Assembly (NCBI GenBank): GCA_018268915.1
Contig: JAFDVQ010000004.1
Span: 211,412 to 275,411 of the forward strand
Length of the DNA stretch: 64,000 nt
Direction of reading: 5' to 3'
DNA from: Acidobacteriota bacterium
Lineage (GTDB): Bacteria; Acidobacteriota; Terriglobia; Terriglobales; Acidobacteriaceae
In this document: positions 33,778 through 43,611 of the stretch, piece by piece
How positions within the stretch are numbered: the first letter of the stretch is position 1
How the letters are laid out: every line of letters starts with the position of its first letter
Position numbers and translations under genes: made by a program
Notes under the pieces: generated by a model
What the model was told of the DNA's origin: nothing
The model's input: the letters and a program-made list of their open reading frames with translations, nothing else
Databases searched by the model: none

Positions 33778-34827
33778 GTGACGATTTTGCAGTTTTTCCT
33801 CTGGAGCGTGCTCAAGGTCATCGTAGTCACGGTCGTGCTTCTCTTGGCCGTCGCCTACACCGTGCTCCTTGAGCGCAAACTCGTCGGTCGCATTCAGAAT
33901 CGTTGGGGACCCAACCGCGTTGGTCCATTCGGCCTGCTTCAGCCGTTGGTTGACGGCGCAAAATCGTTTCTCAAAGAAGACATCATTCCAACCGCGGTAT
34001 ACCGGCCGCTTTATCTGTTGGCCCCTATCATCGCGCTCAGCTGCGCGCTCATCTCTATCGGTGTCGTGCCCTTCGGCGACCCCGGTATAACCGGTCCCGG
34101 CAACTTCCACTTCTTCCAGATCGCCGATGTCAACATCGGCCTCCTTGTCATCCTGGGCATCACTTCCATCGGCGTCTATGGAATCGCCCTTGCAGGCTGG
34201 TCCTCGAACAACAAGTACTCGCTCCTCGGTTCCCTTCGCTCTTCCGCGCAGCTCGTCAGCTACGAGTTGGCTCTCGGGCTCTCTCTCGTGGGCGTAGTGC
34301 TCCGTTCCGGATCCCTCAATCTCGACACCATCGTCGCGACGCAGTCGACACACGGCGCACTCTCCTGGAATCTCTTCGGCGGATTCCAGTTCATCGCCTT
34401 CTTCATCTACCTGATGGCCGCCTTCGCCGAAACCAATCGTGCTCCCTTCGATCTTCCTGAAGCGGAAAGCGAACTCACCGCCGGCTATCACACCGAGTAC
34501 AGCTCCATGAAGTTCGCCATGTTTTTCATGGCCGAGTACGCCAACATGATCACCGTCGGCTGCGTCGCCACCCTGCTCTTTCTCGGTGGCTGGACCAGCC
34601 CCTTCGGCAATCTGCTTCCAACTCCAGACAACATCGTCATTCGCTCCCTCCTGCCGATGTTCTGGTTCGTCTTCAAAGTCTTCGGCTTTCTCTGTCTCTA
34701 CGTCTGGGTGCGCGGCACACTGCCTCGCTTCCGCTACGACCAGCTCATGAACTACGGATGGCGTTGGCTCATGCCGCTCGCCATCCTCAACATTGTCGGC
34801 ACAAGCCTATGGCTCGCCTATCGCTAG
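33778..34827 (+). CDS. nuoH: NADH-quinone oxidoreductase subunit H
   Basis: 349 residues, GTG start at 33778. Eight or so membrane helices; RKLVGRIQNRWGPNRVGPFG, GWSSNNKYSLLGSLRSSAQL, and AAFAETNRAPFDLPEAESEL with the TAGYHTEYSS loop are the diagnostic quinone-chamber motifs. The C-terminus FRYDQLMNYGWRWLMPLAIL is standard. NuoH forms the bottom of the quinone tunnel. The next expected gene, nuoI, is missing; repeats take its place. Confidence 0.97.
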   Translation: MTILQFFLWSVLKVIVVTVVLLLAVAYTVLLERKLVGRIQNRWGPNRVGPFGLLQPLVDGAKSFLKEDIIPTAVYRPLYLLAPIIALSCALISIGVVPFGDPGITGPGNFHFFQIADVNIGLLVILGITSIGVYGIALAGWSSNNKYSLLGSLRSSAQLVSYELALGLSLVGVVLRSGSLNLDTIVATQSTHGALSWNLFGGFQFIAFFIYLMAAFAETNRAPFDLPEAESELTAGYHTEYSSMKFAMFFMAEYANMITVGCVATLLFLGGWTSPFGNLLPTPDNIVIRSLLPMFWFVFKVFGFLCLYVWVRGTLPRFRYDQLMNYGWRWLMPLAILNIVGTSLWLAYR

Positions 34828-34830
34828 CAT

Positions 34831-35022
34831 CTGGGTGCCGGGTGCCCAGAGCCTGCCCTGAGCGAAGCCGAAGGGTCTCGCTTTTGAGACCTGGGAAGAT
34901 CAAATGTTGATCCTGAACACTGTTCATCGATCACCAGGTCCGCCGGGTGCCCCAGGTCTCGCTTTTGAGACCTGGGAAAATCAAATGTTGATCCTGAACA
35001 CTGTTCATCAGTCACCAGGTTC
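34831..35022. repeat. Family B repeats, two tandem copies between nuoH and nuoJ
   Basis: Two copies of a unit: GGGTGCCCCAGGTCTCG, short loop, GAGACCTGGGA, then ATCAAATGTTGATCCTGAAC with CACTGTTCATC and CACCAGGT. In the first copy about 25 bases reading GCCTGCCCTGAGCGAAGCCG plus AAGG interrupt the left arm between CCCAG and GTCTCG, which looks like a nested insertion of another short element. Confidence 0.88.
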
Positions 35023-35101
35023 CGCGTATGCGCTCAGTTAAAATCGGAAGGGCTTTTGGATCGCCTTCCCTCAACATGTTCCTCCGTAAGTGACTTCAAC
35101 G

Positions 35102-35614
35102 ATGCACCTGATTCTCTTCATCATCTTCGCTGCACTCTGCCTCACAGGAGCCGTCAATCTCCTGTTCCAGAAGCAGCCCATCAACAGCGCGCTCTCGCTC
35201 ATCGTCGTGATGACGTCGCTGGCTGTGCTCTATCTCCTCCTCGGAGCCGAATTCCTCGCCGCCGCTCAGGTCATCGTCTACGCCGGCGCCATCATGGTGC
35301 TCTTCACTTTCGTCGTCATGCTGCTCAACGCCGGCCGCGAAGAACGCACTCTCGGCAGCCGTGCCTACCGGACCGTTGGATTCCCCGCCGTCGCTGCCAT
35401 CCTCGCAGTCATCGCAACCAGCTTCATCAAGCTTCAGGGATTCGGAAGCGCCCGCATCGACGACCACATCACCAGCACTGCCGACCTCAGCGCCGTTCTC
35501 TTCACCAAGCTCTTGCTCCCCTTTGAAGTCACATCCGTTCTGATCCTCGTCGCCATCCTCGGATCTGTAGCCCTCGCCCGCAAAGGCGATGCCGAAGGAA
35601 GGGAGCCCAAGTAA
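35102..35614 (+). CDS. nuoJ: NADH-quinone oxidoreductase subunit J
   Basis: 170 residues from ATG 35102; GTG 35090 is an alternative and neither has a strong ribosome site. Five membrane helices; NSALSLIVVMTSLAVLYLLL, GAEFLAAAQVIVYAGAIMVL and FTFVVMLLN are the NuoJ signature including the pi-bulge helix region. The C-terminus KLLLPFEVTSVLILVAILGS is typical. nuoK follows without a gap. Confidence 0.95.
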   Translation: MHLILFIIFAALCLTGAVNLLFQKQPINSALSLIVVMTSLAVLYLLLGAEFLAAAQVIVYAGAIMVLFTFVVMLLNAGREERTLGSRAYRTVGFPAVAAILAVIATSFIKLQGFGSARIDDHITSTADLSAVLFTKLLLPFEVTSVLILVAILGSVALARKGDAEGREPK

Positions 35615-35935
35615 ATGCACATCGTCTCCCACGAAGTTCCTCTTGTCTGGTATCTGATCTTGAGCGCTGTCCTCTTCTGCCTCGGCGTCGTCGGATTCCT
35701 CATCAAACGCAACCTCATCACGGTCTTCATGTCCATCGAGCTGATGCTCAACGCCGTGAACCTCTCCTTCGTCACCTTCGCACACCAATGGCACGAGGTG
35801 AAGGGCCAGATCTTCGTCTTCTTCGTCATGATGGTCGCCGCCGCTGAAGCAGCCGTCGGACTCGCCATCATCATCGCCGTATTCCGCGCCCGCTCCACCC
35901 TCGCCGTCGATCGCATCGACCTGATGAAACTATGA
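35615..35935 (+). CDS. nuoK: NADH-quinone oxidoreductase subunit K
   Basis: 106 residues, three membrane helices. [20 protein letters not shown] carries the proton-path Glu in [11 protein letters not shown], and [20 protein letters not shown] holds the second conserved Glu. It starts at the base after the nuoJ stop. A repeat-filled gap of about 280 bases separates it from nuoL. Confidence 0.96.
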   Translation: MHIVSHEVPLVWYLILSAVLFCLGVVGFLIKRNLITVFMSIELMLNAVNLSFVTFAHQWHEVKGQIFVFFVMMVAAAEAAVGLAIIIAVFRARSTLAVDRIDLMKL

Positions 35936-35985
35936 CCATACAGTTGATGGCACAATGCGAATTCGAAGGAGCACGCCCAGGCGCC

Positions 35986-36186
35986 GTGGATGCGGGTTTT
36001 GAAGGGGCACGGCTTCAGCCGTGCGAAAGCGCCGTAGGCGCGAAGTTCATTAGCCCCGCGCTTCAGCGTGGGGTGACAATCATCGACCCTGCAGAGTCCC
36101 GTAGGGACGACGCCCGCTTTGACGGGGCACGGCTTCAGCCGTGCCGTAAACTCGCCAAAAAACAGAGGCCTTTAGCCCCTGAGGGA
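35986..36186. repeat. Family A repeats between nuoK and nuoL
   Basis: Two hairpins with arms GGCACGGC and GCCGTGC(C) around TTCA, so the stem has changed at both arms relative to the GGCACGAC form. Between them lie other short palindromes (GCGCC-GTA-GGCGC; CCCCGCGCTTCAGCGTGGGG; GTCCC-GTA-GGGAC) and at the end CCTTTAGCCCCTGAGGGA. This makes a mosaic of at least five small inverted repeats. Confidence 0.88.
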
Positions 36187-36212
36187 TGCCCCCCTCTCAA
36201 CTCAAGAGAACT

Positions 36213-38120
36213 ATGAACCAATCCCTCCATCTCTGGCTTATCCCGCTCCTGCCCTTCATCGGATTTCTTCTGAACGGGCTGCTCGGGCGTCGCCTGCCAA
36301 AGACCATCGTCAGCGCGGTCGCGCTCCTTGCACCCCTGGGATCATTTCTCATTGTTCTGCTGGCATCCCGCGCCGTGCTTCCACACGCCGAAACTTACGG
36401 TACATGGATCAGCACCGCCTCCTTCAACATTGACCTCACCTTCGTCCTCGATCAGCCCTCCCTCGTGATGCTCCTCGTCATCACCGGCGTAGGCTTCCTA
36501 ATCCACATCTACTCCGTCGGTTACATGCACTCGGACGAGGGCTACTGGCGTTACTTCGCCTACCTCAATCTCTTCCTTTTCTTCATGACCACGCTGGTCC
36601 TCGCCGGTAACGCGCTGCTCATGTTTGTCGGCTGGGAAGGCGTCGGTCTCGCCTCCTACCTGCTCATCGGTTTCTGGTTCCAGAAGAATTCCGCAGCCGA
36701 CGCCGGCAAGAAAGCATTCATCGTCAACCGCATCGGCGACTTCGGCTTCCTCATCGGGCTCTTCCTCCTCATCGCCAACTTCGGCACACTCTCCTTCAGC
36801 GATCTGGCCGCGAAGATCGCCGCCAATCCCACCATGACCGGCGGCATCCTCACCGCCATCGCCCTCTGCCTCTTCGTGGGCGCAGCAGGCAAAAGCGCCC
36901 AGCTTCCTCTCTACGTCTGGCTGCCCGACGCCATGGAAGGCCCAACGCCCGTCTCCGCGCTCATCCATGCCGCGACGATGGTCACTGCCGGCGTCTACAT
37001 GGTCGCGCGTACGCACTTCATCTTCGACCGTTCGCCGCTCGCTCTCAGCGTCGTAGCCATCATCGGAGCAGCCACCGCGCTCTTCGCCGCTACCATCGGC
37101 CTCGTCCAGACCGACATAAAGCGCGTCCTCGCCTACTCAACCGTCTCGCAGCTTGGCTACATGTTCCTCGGCTGCGGAGTTGCCGCCTACTCAGCCGCCA
37201 TCTTTCACCTCATGACGCACGCCTTCTTCAAGGCCCTGCTCTTCCTCGCAGCAGGTTCCGTCATTCACGCCATGGGCGGCGAGCAGGACATGCGCAAGAT
37301 GGGTGGCCTCCGCACCAAGACCCCCATCACCTACTGGACCATGACCGCGGCAGTCTTCGCGATCTCCGGTTTCCCATTCCTGTCAGCCTTCTTCTCGAAA
37401 GACGCCATCCTCGCCGCTGCCTTCGCTTCCGGCAGCCTCGGCAAGCTTCTCTGGTTCGTCGGACTCGTCACTGCCGGCCTCACAGCCTTCTACATGTTCC
37501 GCCTCTGGTACCTCACCTTCTTCGGCGAAACCCGCGGCCACGACGCGCATCCGCATGAGAGCCCCTGGTCCATGCTCGGCCCACTCGTTATCCTTGCCAT
37601 CCTCTCCATTGGCGGTGGCTGGATCGGTGCAGGCCGCTTCGGCGCATTCCTCTCTCCAGCACTCGGCACCGAGACTGAAGAGCTCACCGGCAGCCTCGAA
37701 TACATCATGATGGCTCTTGCCGTTGCTGCCGGATTCGTCGGCTGGCTGATTGCTCATCGCATGTACCACCAGCGTTCTGTTGCAGCGCAACTCGCGGCAC
37801 CCGCTCCCGCCGGCTACAACCTGCTCCAGAACAAGTACTATGTCGACGAGTTCTACGGCCTCACCATCGTCAGGCCGCTCATCTATCTCTCCAAGTACCT
37901 CCTCGAGTGGGTCGTCGATGTCGCCATCCTCGGTGGCCTCGCCTGGATTCTCGCCACTCTCGCCGTCTTCTCCGGCGCAATTCTCCAGCGGTGGCAGTCC
38001 GGCAACATTCGCTCCTACGCCGCATGGCTCGCCCTTGGCGCCGCGGTTCTCCTCTACTTCGTACTCGCTCCGCACGTCTTCGGAGCACCCTCACTTCACC
38101 TCGGAATGGCGGGACACTGA
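36213..38120 (+). CDS. nuoL: NADH-quinone oxidoreductase subunit L
   Basis: 635 residues from ATG 36213, just after AAGAGAAC. It is an antiporter-like subunit with about 16 helices; FVGWEGVGLASYLLIGFWFQ, GAAGKSAQLPLYVWLPDAME, GPTPVSALIHAATMVTAGVY and HAFFKALLFLAAGSVIHAMG carry the conserved Glu and Lys of the proton channel. The long lateral helix region at the C-terminus (NKYYVDEFYGLTIVRPLIYL) is present. Its stop shares a base with nuoM. Confidence 0.97.
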   Translation: MNQSLHLWLIPLLPFIGFLLNGLLGRRLPKTIVSAVALLAPLGSFLIVLLASRAVLPHAETYGTWISTASFNIDLTFVLDQPSLVMLLVITGVGFLIHIYSVGYMHSDEGYWRYFAYLNLFLFFMTTLVLAGNALLMFVGWEGVGLASYLLIGFWFQKNSAADAGKKAFIVNRIGDFGFLIGLFLLIANFGTLSFSDLAAKIAANPTMTGGILTAIALCLFVGAAGKSAQLPLYVWLPDAMEGPTPVSALIHAATMVTAGVYMVARTHFIFDRSPLALSVVAIIGAATALFAATIGLVQTDIKRVLAYSTVSQLGYMFLGCGVAAYSAAIFHLMTHAFFKALLFLAAGSVIHAMGGEQDMRKMGGLRTKTPITYWTMTAAVFAISGFPFLSAFFSKDAILAAAFASGSLGKLLWFVGLVTAGLTAFYMFRLWYLTFFGETRGHDAHPHESPWSMLGPLVILAILSIGGGWIGAGRFGAFLSPALGTETEELTGSLEYIMMALAVAAGFVGWLIAHRMYHQRSVAAQLAAPAPAGYNLLQNKYYVDEFYGLTIVRPLIYLSKYLLEWVVDVAILGGLAWILATLAVFSGAILQRWQSGNIRSYAAWLALGAAVLLYFVLAPHVFGAPSLHLGMAGH

Positions 38121-39643
38121 TGGATAGCGCGATTCTTACACTCATCCTTCTCGTGCCGCTCGCCGGAGCCATCCTCGTTGCGCTGCTGCCGGATCGCGGC
38201 AAGTCCTCCGCCTGGCTCACTCTGGCCATCACGCTGGCTACCTTCGGACTCACGCTGCATCTTCCCGCGCACTTCGATGCGGCGCATCCCGGCTTTCAGT
38301 TCGAAGTAAACAAGCCCTGGATCGAGAACCCCGCCATCTCCTACCACGTCGGAGTAGACGGCCTCAGCCTGTGGCTTGTAGTCCTCGTCGGACTCCTCGG
38401 CCCTGTCGGCGTTCTCGCCAGTTGGAAGGCCATCCAGCGTCGCGAAAAAATCTTCTACTCGATGTTCCTTCTCCAGCAGACCGCCATGTACGGCGTCTTC
38501 ATCTCGCTGGACCTGATGGTCTACTACGGCTTCTGGGAACTCTCCCTCGTCCCCATGGCTATCCTCATCGCCATGTACGGTCGCAAGAACGGCTCCGCAG
38601 CCGCCACCAAATTCTTCCTCTTCACCTTCATTCCATCCGCCCCTCTGCTCGTTGCCATTCTCTATCTCTACTCGCGCACCGGCACCTTCCAGTTCCCCGA
38701 CCTGCGCACAGACATCGCCGTCGGCGCAGTTCCCGCCGGAGCGCTCTTCTGGGTAGCCCTCGCCTTCCTCTTTGCTTTCGCCGTGAAAGTGCCTGTCTTC
38801 CCCTTGCACGGCTGGCTCGCCGACACATTCTCTGAAGCACCCGTCGCCCTGGCGATGGTCGTAGCCGGCAAGCTCGGCCTCTATTCCATGTTGCGCTTCC
38901 ATGTCGGCCTCTTCCCCAACCAGGCCCACAACATCGCGCCGCTGCTCATCGCTCTCGGCGTCATCGGAATCCTATACGGAGCATGCCTCGCTCTCGTCCA
39001 GCGCGACTACTGGCGCTTCCTCGCCTTCGCCGCCATGAGCCACCTCGGCCTCATCACCGTGGGTGTGTACGGCTTCACCCTCACCGGCTGGACCGGCGCA
39101 ACATATCAGATACTCAACAACGAACTCATCGACGCCGCTCTCTTCGTCCTCCTCGGCGCGCTCGAAATCCGTTACGCTACCAGCCAGATCGCCGCATACG
39201 GCGGTCTCGCCAACCGCGTCCCGCGTCTCGCCACTCTCTTCGTCATCGTCTCTCTCGCGATGATCGGTCTGCCCATGCTCAACGGCTTCATCGGTGAATT
39301 CCTCATCCTCTCCAGCACGTTCACGGTCAGTCACGGATGGGCCATCGCCGCCACCTTGGGAGTAATTCTCAGCGCCGCCTACATGCTCTGGATGGTCCAG
39401 CGTGTTTTCTACGGTGCCGAAAGCAAGCTCGCCCTCGACTCGCCTGCTCACGACCTGCAACTCGGCGAGCAGCTCGTTCTCTGGCCCATCGCTGTTCTTC
39501 TCCTCATCATGGGAGTCGCCCCCAACCTCTGGCTCCGCACTATCGAGACAGCTCCAAAGCCAATCGTGCTGCAGCAGGCCCGGTCCGCAACCCAGCTCCA
39601 CGTCACTCTGACAAGCACATCATCCCGGGAGGCCCAGCGGTGA
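38120..39643 (+). CDS. nuoM: NADH-quinone oxidoreductase subunit M
   Basis: 507 residues from ATG 38120. [40 protein letters not shown] and [20 protein letters not shown] are NuoM blocks with the proton-path Glu in WELSLVP. The start overlaps nuoL by one base and the end overlaps nuoN by four, so the three antiporter-like subunits are translationally linked. Confidence 0.97.
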   Translation: MDSAILTLILLVPLAGAILVALLPDRGKSSAWLTLAITLATFGLTLHLPAHFDAAHPGFQFEVNKPWIENPAISYHVGVDGLSLWLVVLVGLLGPVGVLASWKAIQRREKIFYSMFLLQQTAMYGVFISLDLMVYYGFWELSLVPMAILIAMYGRKNGSAAATKFFLFTFIPSAPLLVAILYLYSRTGTFQFPDLRTDIAVGAVPAGALFWVALAFLFAFAVKVPVFPLHGWLADTFSEAPVALAMVVAGKLGLYSMLRFHVGLFPNQAHNIAPLLIALGVIGILYGACLALVQRDYWRFLAFAAMSHLGLITVGVYGFTLTGWTGATYQILNNELIDAALFVLLGALEIRYATSQIAAYGGLANRVPRLATLFVIVSLAMIGLPMLNGFIGEFLILSSTFTVSHGWAIAATLGVILSAAYMLWMVQRVFYGAESKLALDSPAHDLQLGEQLVLWPIAVLLLIMGVAPNLWLRTIETAPKPIVLQQARSATQLHVTLTSTSSREAQR

Positions 39644-41154
39644 ACTCCGTGCCCGACATCTACCGCATCCTTCCCGAGGTCATCCTCACCATCACCGGCG
39701 TCCTCGTCATGCTCATCGACGCCTCACTCGCCCCGCTCACCTCACGCCGCAGCCTCGGCTGGCTCGCCGCACTCGGCACGGGCATCGCCTACCTCAGCAG
39801 CGTCTGGCAGCTCTCTCTTCCCATGGGCACAGGCTTTTCAGGCACCGTCGAGACCAGCCCCTTTACCGTCTTCTTCCACGTCCTCATTTGCGGCATCGTT
39901 ATCGTCACCCTGCTTCTCTCCCTCGATGCTCTCCCCGAAGACAGCCACCACCAGGGCGAGTACTACGCGCTCATGGTCTTCGGCGCGGTTGGCATGTGTC
40001 TCCTCACCGCCGCCACCGAGCTACTCGTCGTCTTCATCGCTCTCGAAATTTCCTCCATCTCCACCTACATCCTCGCCGGATACCGCAAACAAACCGGCAA
40101 AGGCCCTGAAGCCGCCATCAAGTACTTCCTCCTTGGCTCCTTCGCCACCGCGTTCCTGCTCTACGGCATCGCCCTCGTCTTCGGCGCCACCGGCACCACC
40201 TCCATCTACGACATCGCCCGCAGCGCCGCCAACGCGCAGAATCAGCTCCTCATTGAAGGTGCGCTGGCAATGATGCTTGTCGGAATCCTCTTCAAGGTCT
40301 CCGCCGCGCCCTTCCATCTCTGGACACCCGACGTCTACGAGGGCGCGCCATCTCCCGTCGTTGCGCTTATGTCCACAGCGCCTAAAGCCGCCGCATTCGC
40401 CTTCCTTCTCCGCGTCGTCTACGAGATGTTCCCGCATCTGCGCAACATCTGGGCGCCGATTCTCTGGGCTGTCGCCATCCTCTCCATGACCGTCGGAAAC
40501 CTCGTCGCCCTTCGCCAGCAGAACGTCAAACGCATGCTGGCCTACTCGGCGATCGCGCACGCCGGCTATCTTCTCGCCGCCTTCGCTGGCTACGGCACCA
40601 CCGGCATCGCAGCAGTAGCCTTCTACACCGCCGCCTATTCCGCGATGAACGTCGGCATCTTCGCCGTCGTCACCATTGCCGGCGGCTACTCAGACGAGCG
40701 CCCTCTCATCGCCGACTACAAAGGGCTGATCTACCGCTCTCCGCTCCTCGGCAGTCTTCTCATCTTCTTCTTGATCTCGCTCATCGGAATCCCCTTCACC
40801 GGCGGCTTCTTCGGCAAGTTCTACTCCTTCAATGCCGCGGTTGGAGGAGGCGCTGTCATCCTCGCCGTCATTGGTCTCCTCAACTCCGGCCTCGCCGCGG
40901 CATACTACCTGCGCCTCGCCTTCGCAGTAGCCCAGCGACCCGACGACGAAGCTCAGGCCTCGGCACTGCCGATGACTCGAGCCGGCCTCGGCATCATCAC
41001 CGCCCTGGCATTTGCGACCATCGCGACCCTCGCCCTCGGAATCCTGCCCGGCGGCGCGCTCCACGCTGCAGAAACCGGAGCGCACACCCTGCAGCCCGCT
41101 CCATCCTCCACAGAGTCGCCAGCCGAGGTCACCGTGAATCAGACTAGCCGCTGA
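39640..41154 (+). CDS. nuoN: NADH-quinone oxidoreductase subunit N
   Basis: 504 residues from GTG 39640 (overlap GTGA with the nuoM stop); GTG 39649 is an alternative. [40 protein letters not shown] and [20 protein letters not shown] are the NuoN hallmarks. Last gene of the cluster; its 3' end overlaps by 11 bases the end of a convergent glycosyltransferase gene, leaving no room for a terminator. Confidence 0.96.
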   Translation: MNSVPDIYRILPEVILTITGVLVMLIDASLAPLTSRRSLGWLAALGTGIAYLSSVWQLSLPMGTGFSGTVETSPFTVFFHVLICGIVIVTLLLSLDALPEDSHHQGEYYALMVFGAVGMCLLTAATELLVVFIALEISSISTYILAGYRKQTGKGPEAAIKYFLLGSFATAFLLYGIALVFGATGTTSIYDIARSAANAQNQLLIEGALAMMLVGILFKVSAAPFHLWTPDVYEGAPSPVVALMSTAPKAAAFAFLLRVVYEMFPHLRNIWAPILWAVAILSMTVGNLVALRQQNVKRMLAYSAIAHAGYLLAAFAGYGTTGIAAVAFYTAAYSAMNVGIFAVVTIAGGYSDERPLIADYKGLIYRSPLLGSLLIFFLISLIGIPFTGGFFGKFYSFNAAVGGGAVILAVIGLLNSGLAAAYYLRLAFAVAQRPDDEAQASALPMTRAGLGIITALAFATIATLALGILPGGALHAAETGAHTLQPAPSSTESPAEVTVNQTSR

Positions 41155-42367
41155 CTGCCTGGTCCATTCTGCTTCTCCTGCGCTGATGCCTCAGCAGTTC
41201 CTCATAAAACTGCACCGTCGACTGCAGGACGTGCTCCTGGTTGAAGTGCTTGACGATCCACTCGCGAGCATTCACAGCTAGCCTTCCGCGCAATGCATCA
41301 TCGTCCAATAAGCGATTCACCGCCTCCGCAATCGCCTCGGCATATCCCGGTGGAACAAGCAGCCCTGTCACCTCCGGCACCACAGCATCCCGCGATCCAG
41401 TGCACGTCGTCGCTATCACCGGAACCCCTGACGCTGCCGCCTCCAGCACCACATTCGGAAACCCTTCCCGCCACGAAGGCAGCACCATCAGGTCCATTGC
41501 CCTGTAGTAGGGCGCACAGTCTCCAACAAAGCCAGTACAAATAATCCTGGGATGTCCCTCAACCCGCTCGCGCAGCCCTCTTCCCAGCGCGTCTGTCGCC
41601 GCATCAAAGTAGCCGACAAGAAGCAAATAGCATTCAGGATGCGACCTCAATATCTTTGCAAAGGCCTCAAGCAGCTCCGGAACGCCTTTGTCTGCTGTCA
41701 GCCGGCCAACGAAGCCAATAACGCGCGCGCTTGCCGGAATCCCAAGCTCCTCGCGCACGCTGGAGATGCCTGGCGAAAACCGTAGGACATCAACGCCATT
41801 GCTGCTGCCTTCACCCAGCATCCTCGTTTTGCTCTCGTTGGAAATCCCAAGCTCATGACATCGTTCGCGCAGGCTCTTACTGTTTGGAACCACCACATGG
41901 GCGCATGCAGATGCAACTCTTTCTGACCACAGCAGAACGCTCCACATCAACCCGGAGGTAGTCTCGAGCCGCAGTCCGCGCAAAAAATAGACTCGTATCG
42001 GCACGCGGTGAATACACGCAGCAATGTTCCCCAGCAGACCTGCTTTGGGAGTACTGAACTCGACGATGTCTGGTCTGAGCTTCCCGATGAGGTAGAACAT
42101 CCTGCAAAACGAAATGAAATCACTAAAGAAATCTATACTTCGCGCCATAGGCACAGAGTGTGCTCTCACGCCTTCTACATTCCTGACGCCCGACGGCAAC
42201 TCGCCTGGTCCTGAAACTATCGACACTTGGAACCCGGCATTCAGCATGGCTTCGGACCACGCTGGCAACAGAACGCGCGTCTGAGCGCTTGTCACACCCA
42301 CAAGTATGTGACGCCCCAATTCTCTTCGTCCCCAACCACCTCCTCCTTCAAATCGGGAGCTGCCCAT
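41144..42367 (-). CDS. GT4-family glycosyltransferase
   Basis: 407 residues. Rossmann-type N-terminal half ([20 protein letters not shown]) and the GT-B C-terminal motifs [20 protein letters not shown] and [20 protein letters not shown], whose EGFP..VLEA block is the EX7E nucleotide-sugar site. No signal or membrane anchor. It probably adds a sugar to a lipid-linked exopolysaccharide intermediate on the cytoplasmic side. It is convergent with nuoN and divergent from the next GT gene, so it is in its own transcript. Confidence 0.88.
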   Translation of the reverse strand: MGSSRFEGGGGWGRRELGRHILVGVTSAQTRVLLPAWSEAMLNAGFQVSIVSGPGELPSGVRNVEGVRAHSVPMARSIDFFSDFISFCRMFYLIGKLRPDIVEFSTPKAGLLGNIAACIHRVPIRVYFLRGLRLETTSGLMWSVLLWSERVASACAHVVVPNSKSLRERCHELGISNESKTRMLGEGSSNGVDVLRFSPGISSVREELGIPASARVIGFVGRLTADKGVPELLEAFAKILRSHPECYLLLVGYFDAATDALGRGLRERVEGHPRIICTGFVGDCAPYYRAMDLMVLPSWREGFPNVVLEAAASGVPVIATTCTGSRDAVVPEVTGLLVPPGYAEAIAEAVNRLLDDDALRGRLAVNAREWIVKHFNQEHVLQSTVQFYEELLRHQRRRSRMDQAVSG

Positions 42368-42489
42368 CCTGTGAGGCCCTGCCGTTCCTCAAAGTAAACG
42401 CAACTCTAGCAACAGACTCAGATATCGCTTGTGAGAGCTGTCACTTACCAAGGGTTAAACCCGCGGCTAACTTCTAGATTGAGCGATCT

Positions 42490-43611
42490 ATGCTTCCTGC
42501 CGTCAGGCCGAGAGTTCTCCTCCTCATTCCGCACCTTGGCGGCGGAGGATCCGAACGCGTAATCGAGACCCTTGCTCGCTCCCTTGATCCTGCAAAGTAC
42601 GAAGTCCACATGGCATTGACCTCTGCTATGAGAGGAAAAATCGAGCAGTTCCCTCCGCACGTCCTCATTTACGAACTTCGCGCGCATCGCGTTCGTCGCA
42701 GCGCGTTTAAACTCCTGCAGCTCATCTGGCGAATCAAGCCCAGCCTCATCCTCTCCGGCATCTCCCATCTAAATCTGATGGTGCTGGCGCTTCGGCCTCT
42801 GCTTCCTCCAACTACCCGCATCATCATCCGGCAGAATGGAGCACTCAGGGCAAGCCTCCACGCTCTTCCTCGGATCCTTTCGCGTCGTGCCTACTCACTT
42901 GGCTATCGTCACGCGGACAGAATCATCTGCCAGACAGAATCCATGGCACGTGAACTTCGCCGATGCCTCACCTTGACTCCATCCAGGCTTTCGGTTCTGC
43001 CAAATCCAACAGACATCGCTCGCCTCCGTGGGTGCACCCATCTCCCAGCAGGATCGTCAGAATTCGTCTCACCGCTCATTCTTCTTGCCATTGGTCGCCT
43101 GGTGACGGAGAAAGGATTCGATATCCTTCTCAATGCATTTGCATCGCTGCCCCTTTCGCTGGCCTCTGCCCAACTCATCATCGTGGGAGAAGGCCCGGAG
43201 GCAGATCATCTTCAACAACTGGCAGAGTCTCTGGGTGTGACGAATCGAGTCCGGTTCGTCGGTCACATTTCTGACCCTGTCATCCAGTTCAGTCATGCCT
43301 CGCTGTTCGTGCTTTCCTCGCGCACAGAAGGTCTTCCGAACGCTTTGCTGGAAGCCGCGGCCGCAGGGCTTCCCATTGTAGCCACCCCCGCATCTCCCGG
43401 GGTCGTCCATCTGCTTAAACAACGCAATGGAGTTTGGCTCGCTGCCAATATCTCTTCCGATGCGTTGCGCTCCGCCCTCGAAGACGCTCTCACCTCGATC
43501 GAACCGGGTGTCCCCTATGCTCACTCGTGGGTCGATCGATTCGATCTTTCGCGCGCGATCCCCGCCTATCAAGACGCAATGGACCAGGTACTCACCGGAA
43601 CGGCCCGCTGA
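42490..43611 (+). CDS. GT4-family glycosyltransferase
   Basis: 373 residues from ATG 42490; no clear ribosome site. LLLIPHLGGGGSERVIETLA is the typical donor-side N-terminal loop, LLAIGRLVTEKGFDILLNAF and SSRTEGLPNALLEAAAAGLP the GT-B C-terminal blocks with the EX7E motif. A member of the exopolysaccharide locus. Its TGA shares a base with the ATG of the next glycosyltransferase, so the two form a co-translated pair. Confidence 0.9.
   Translation: MLPAVRPRVLLLIPHLGGGGSERVIETLARSLDPAKYEVHMALTSAMRGKIEQFPPHVLIYELRAHRVRRSAFKLLQLIWRIKPSLILSGISHLNLMVLALRPLLPPTTRIIIRQNGALRASLHALPRILSRRAYSLGYRHADRIICQTESMARELRRCLTLTPSRLSVLPNPTDIARLRGCTHLPAGSSEFVSPLILLAIGRLVTEKGFDILLNAFASLPLSLASAQLIIVGEGPEADHLQQLAESLGVTNRVRFVGHISDPVIQFSHASLFVLSSRTEGLPNALLEAAAAGLPIVATPASPGVVHLLKQRNGVWLAANISSDALRSALEDALTSIEPGVPYAHSWVDRFDLSRAIPAYQDAMDQVLTGTAR

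Noticed and set aside
35932..36216. 94-codon plus-strand frame starting ATGACC at the nuoK stop
   Set aside because: It translates through several palindromic repeats (for example FEGARLQPC twice) and has no domain; it is repeat sequence, not a gene.
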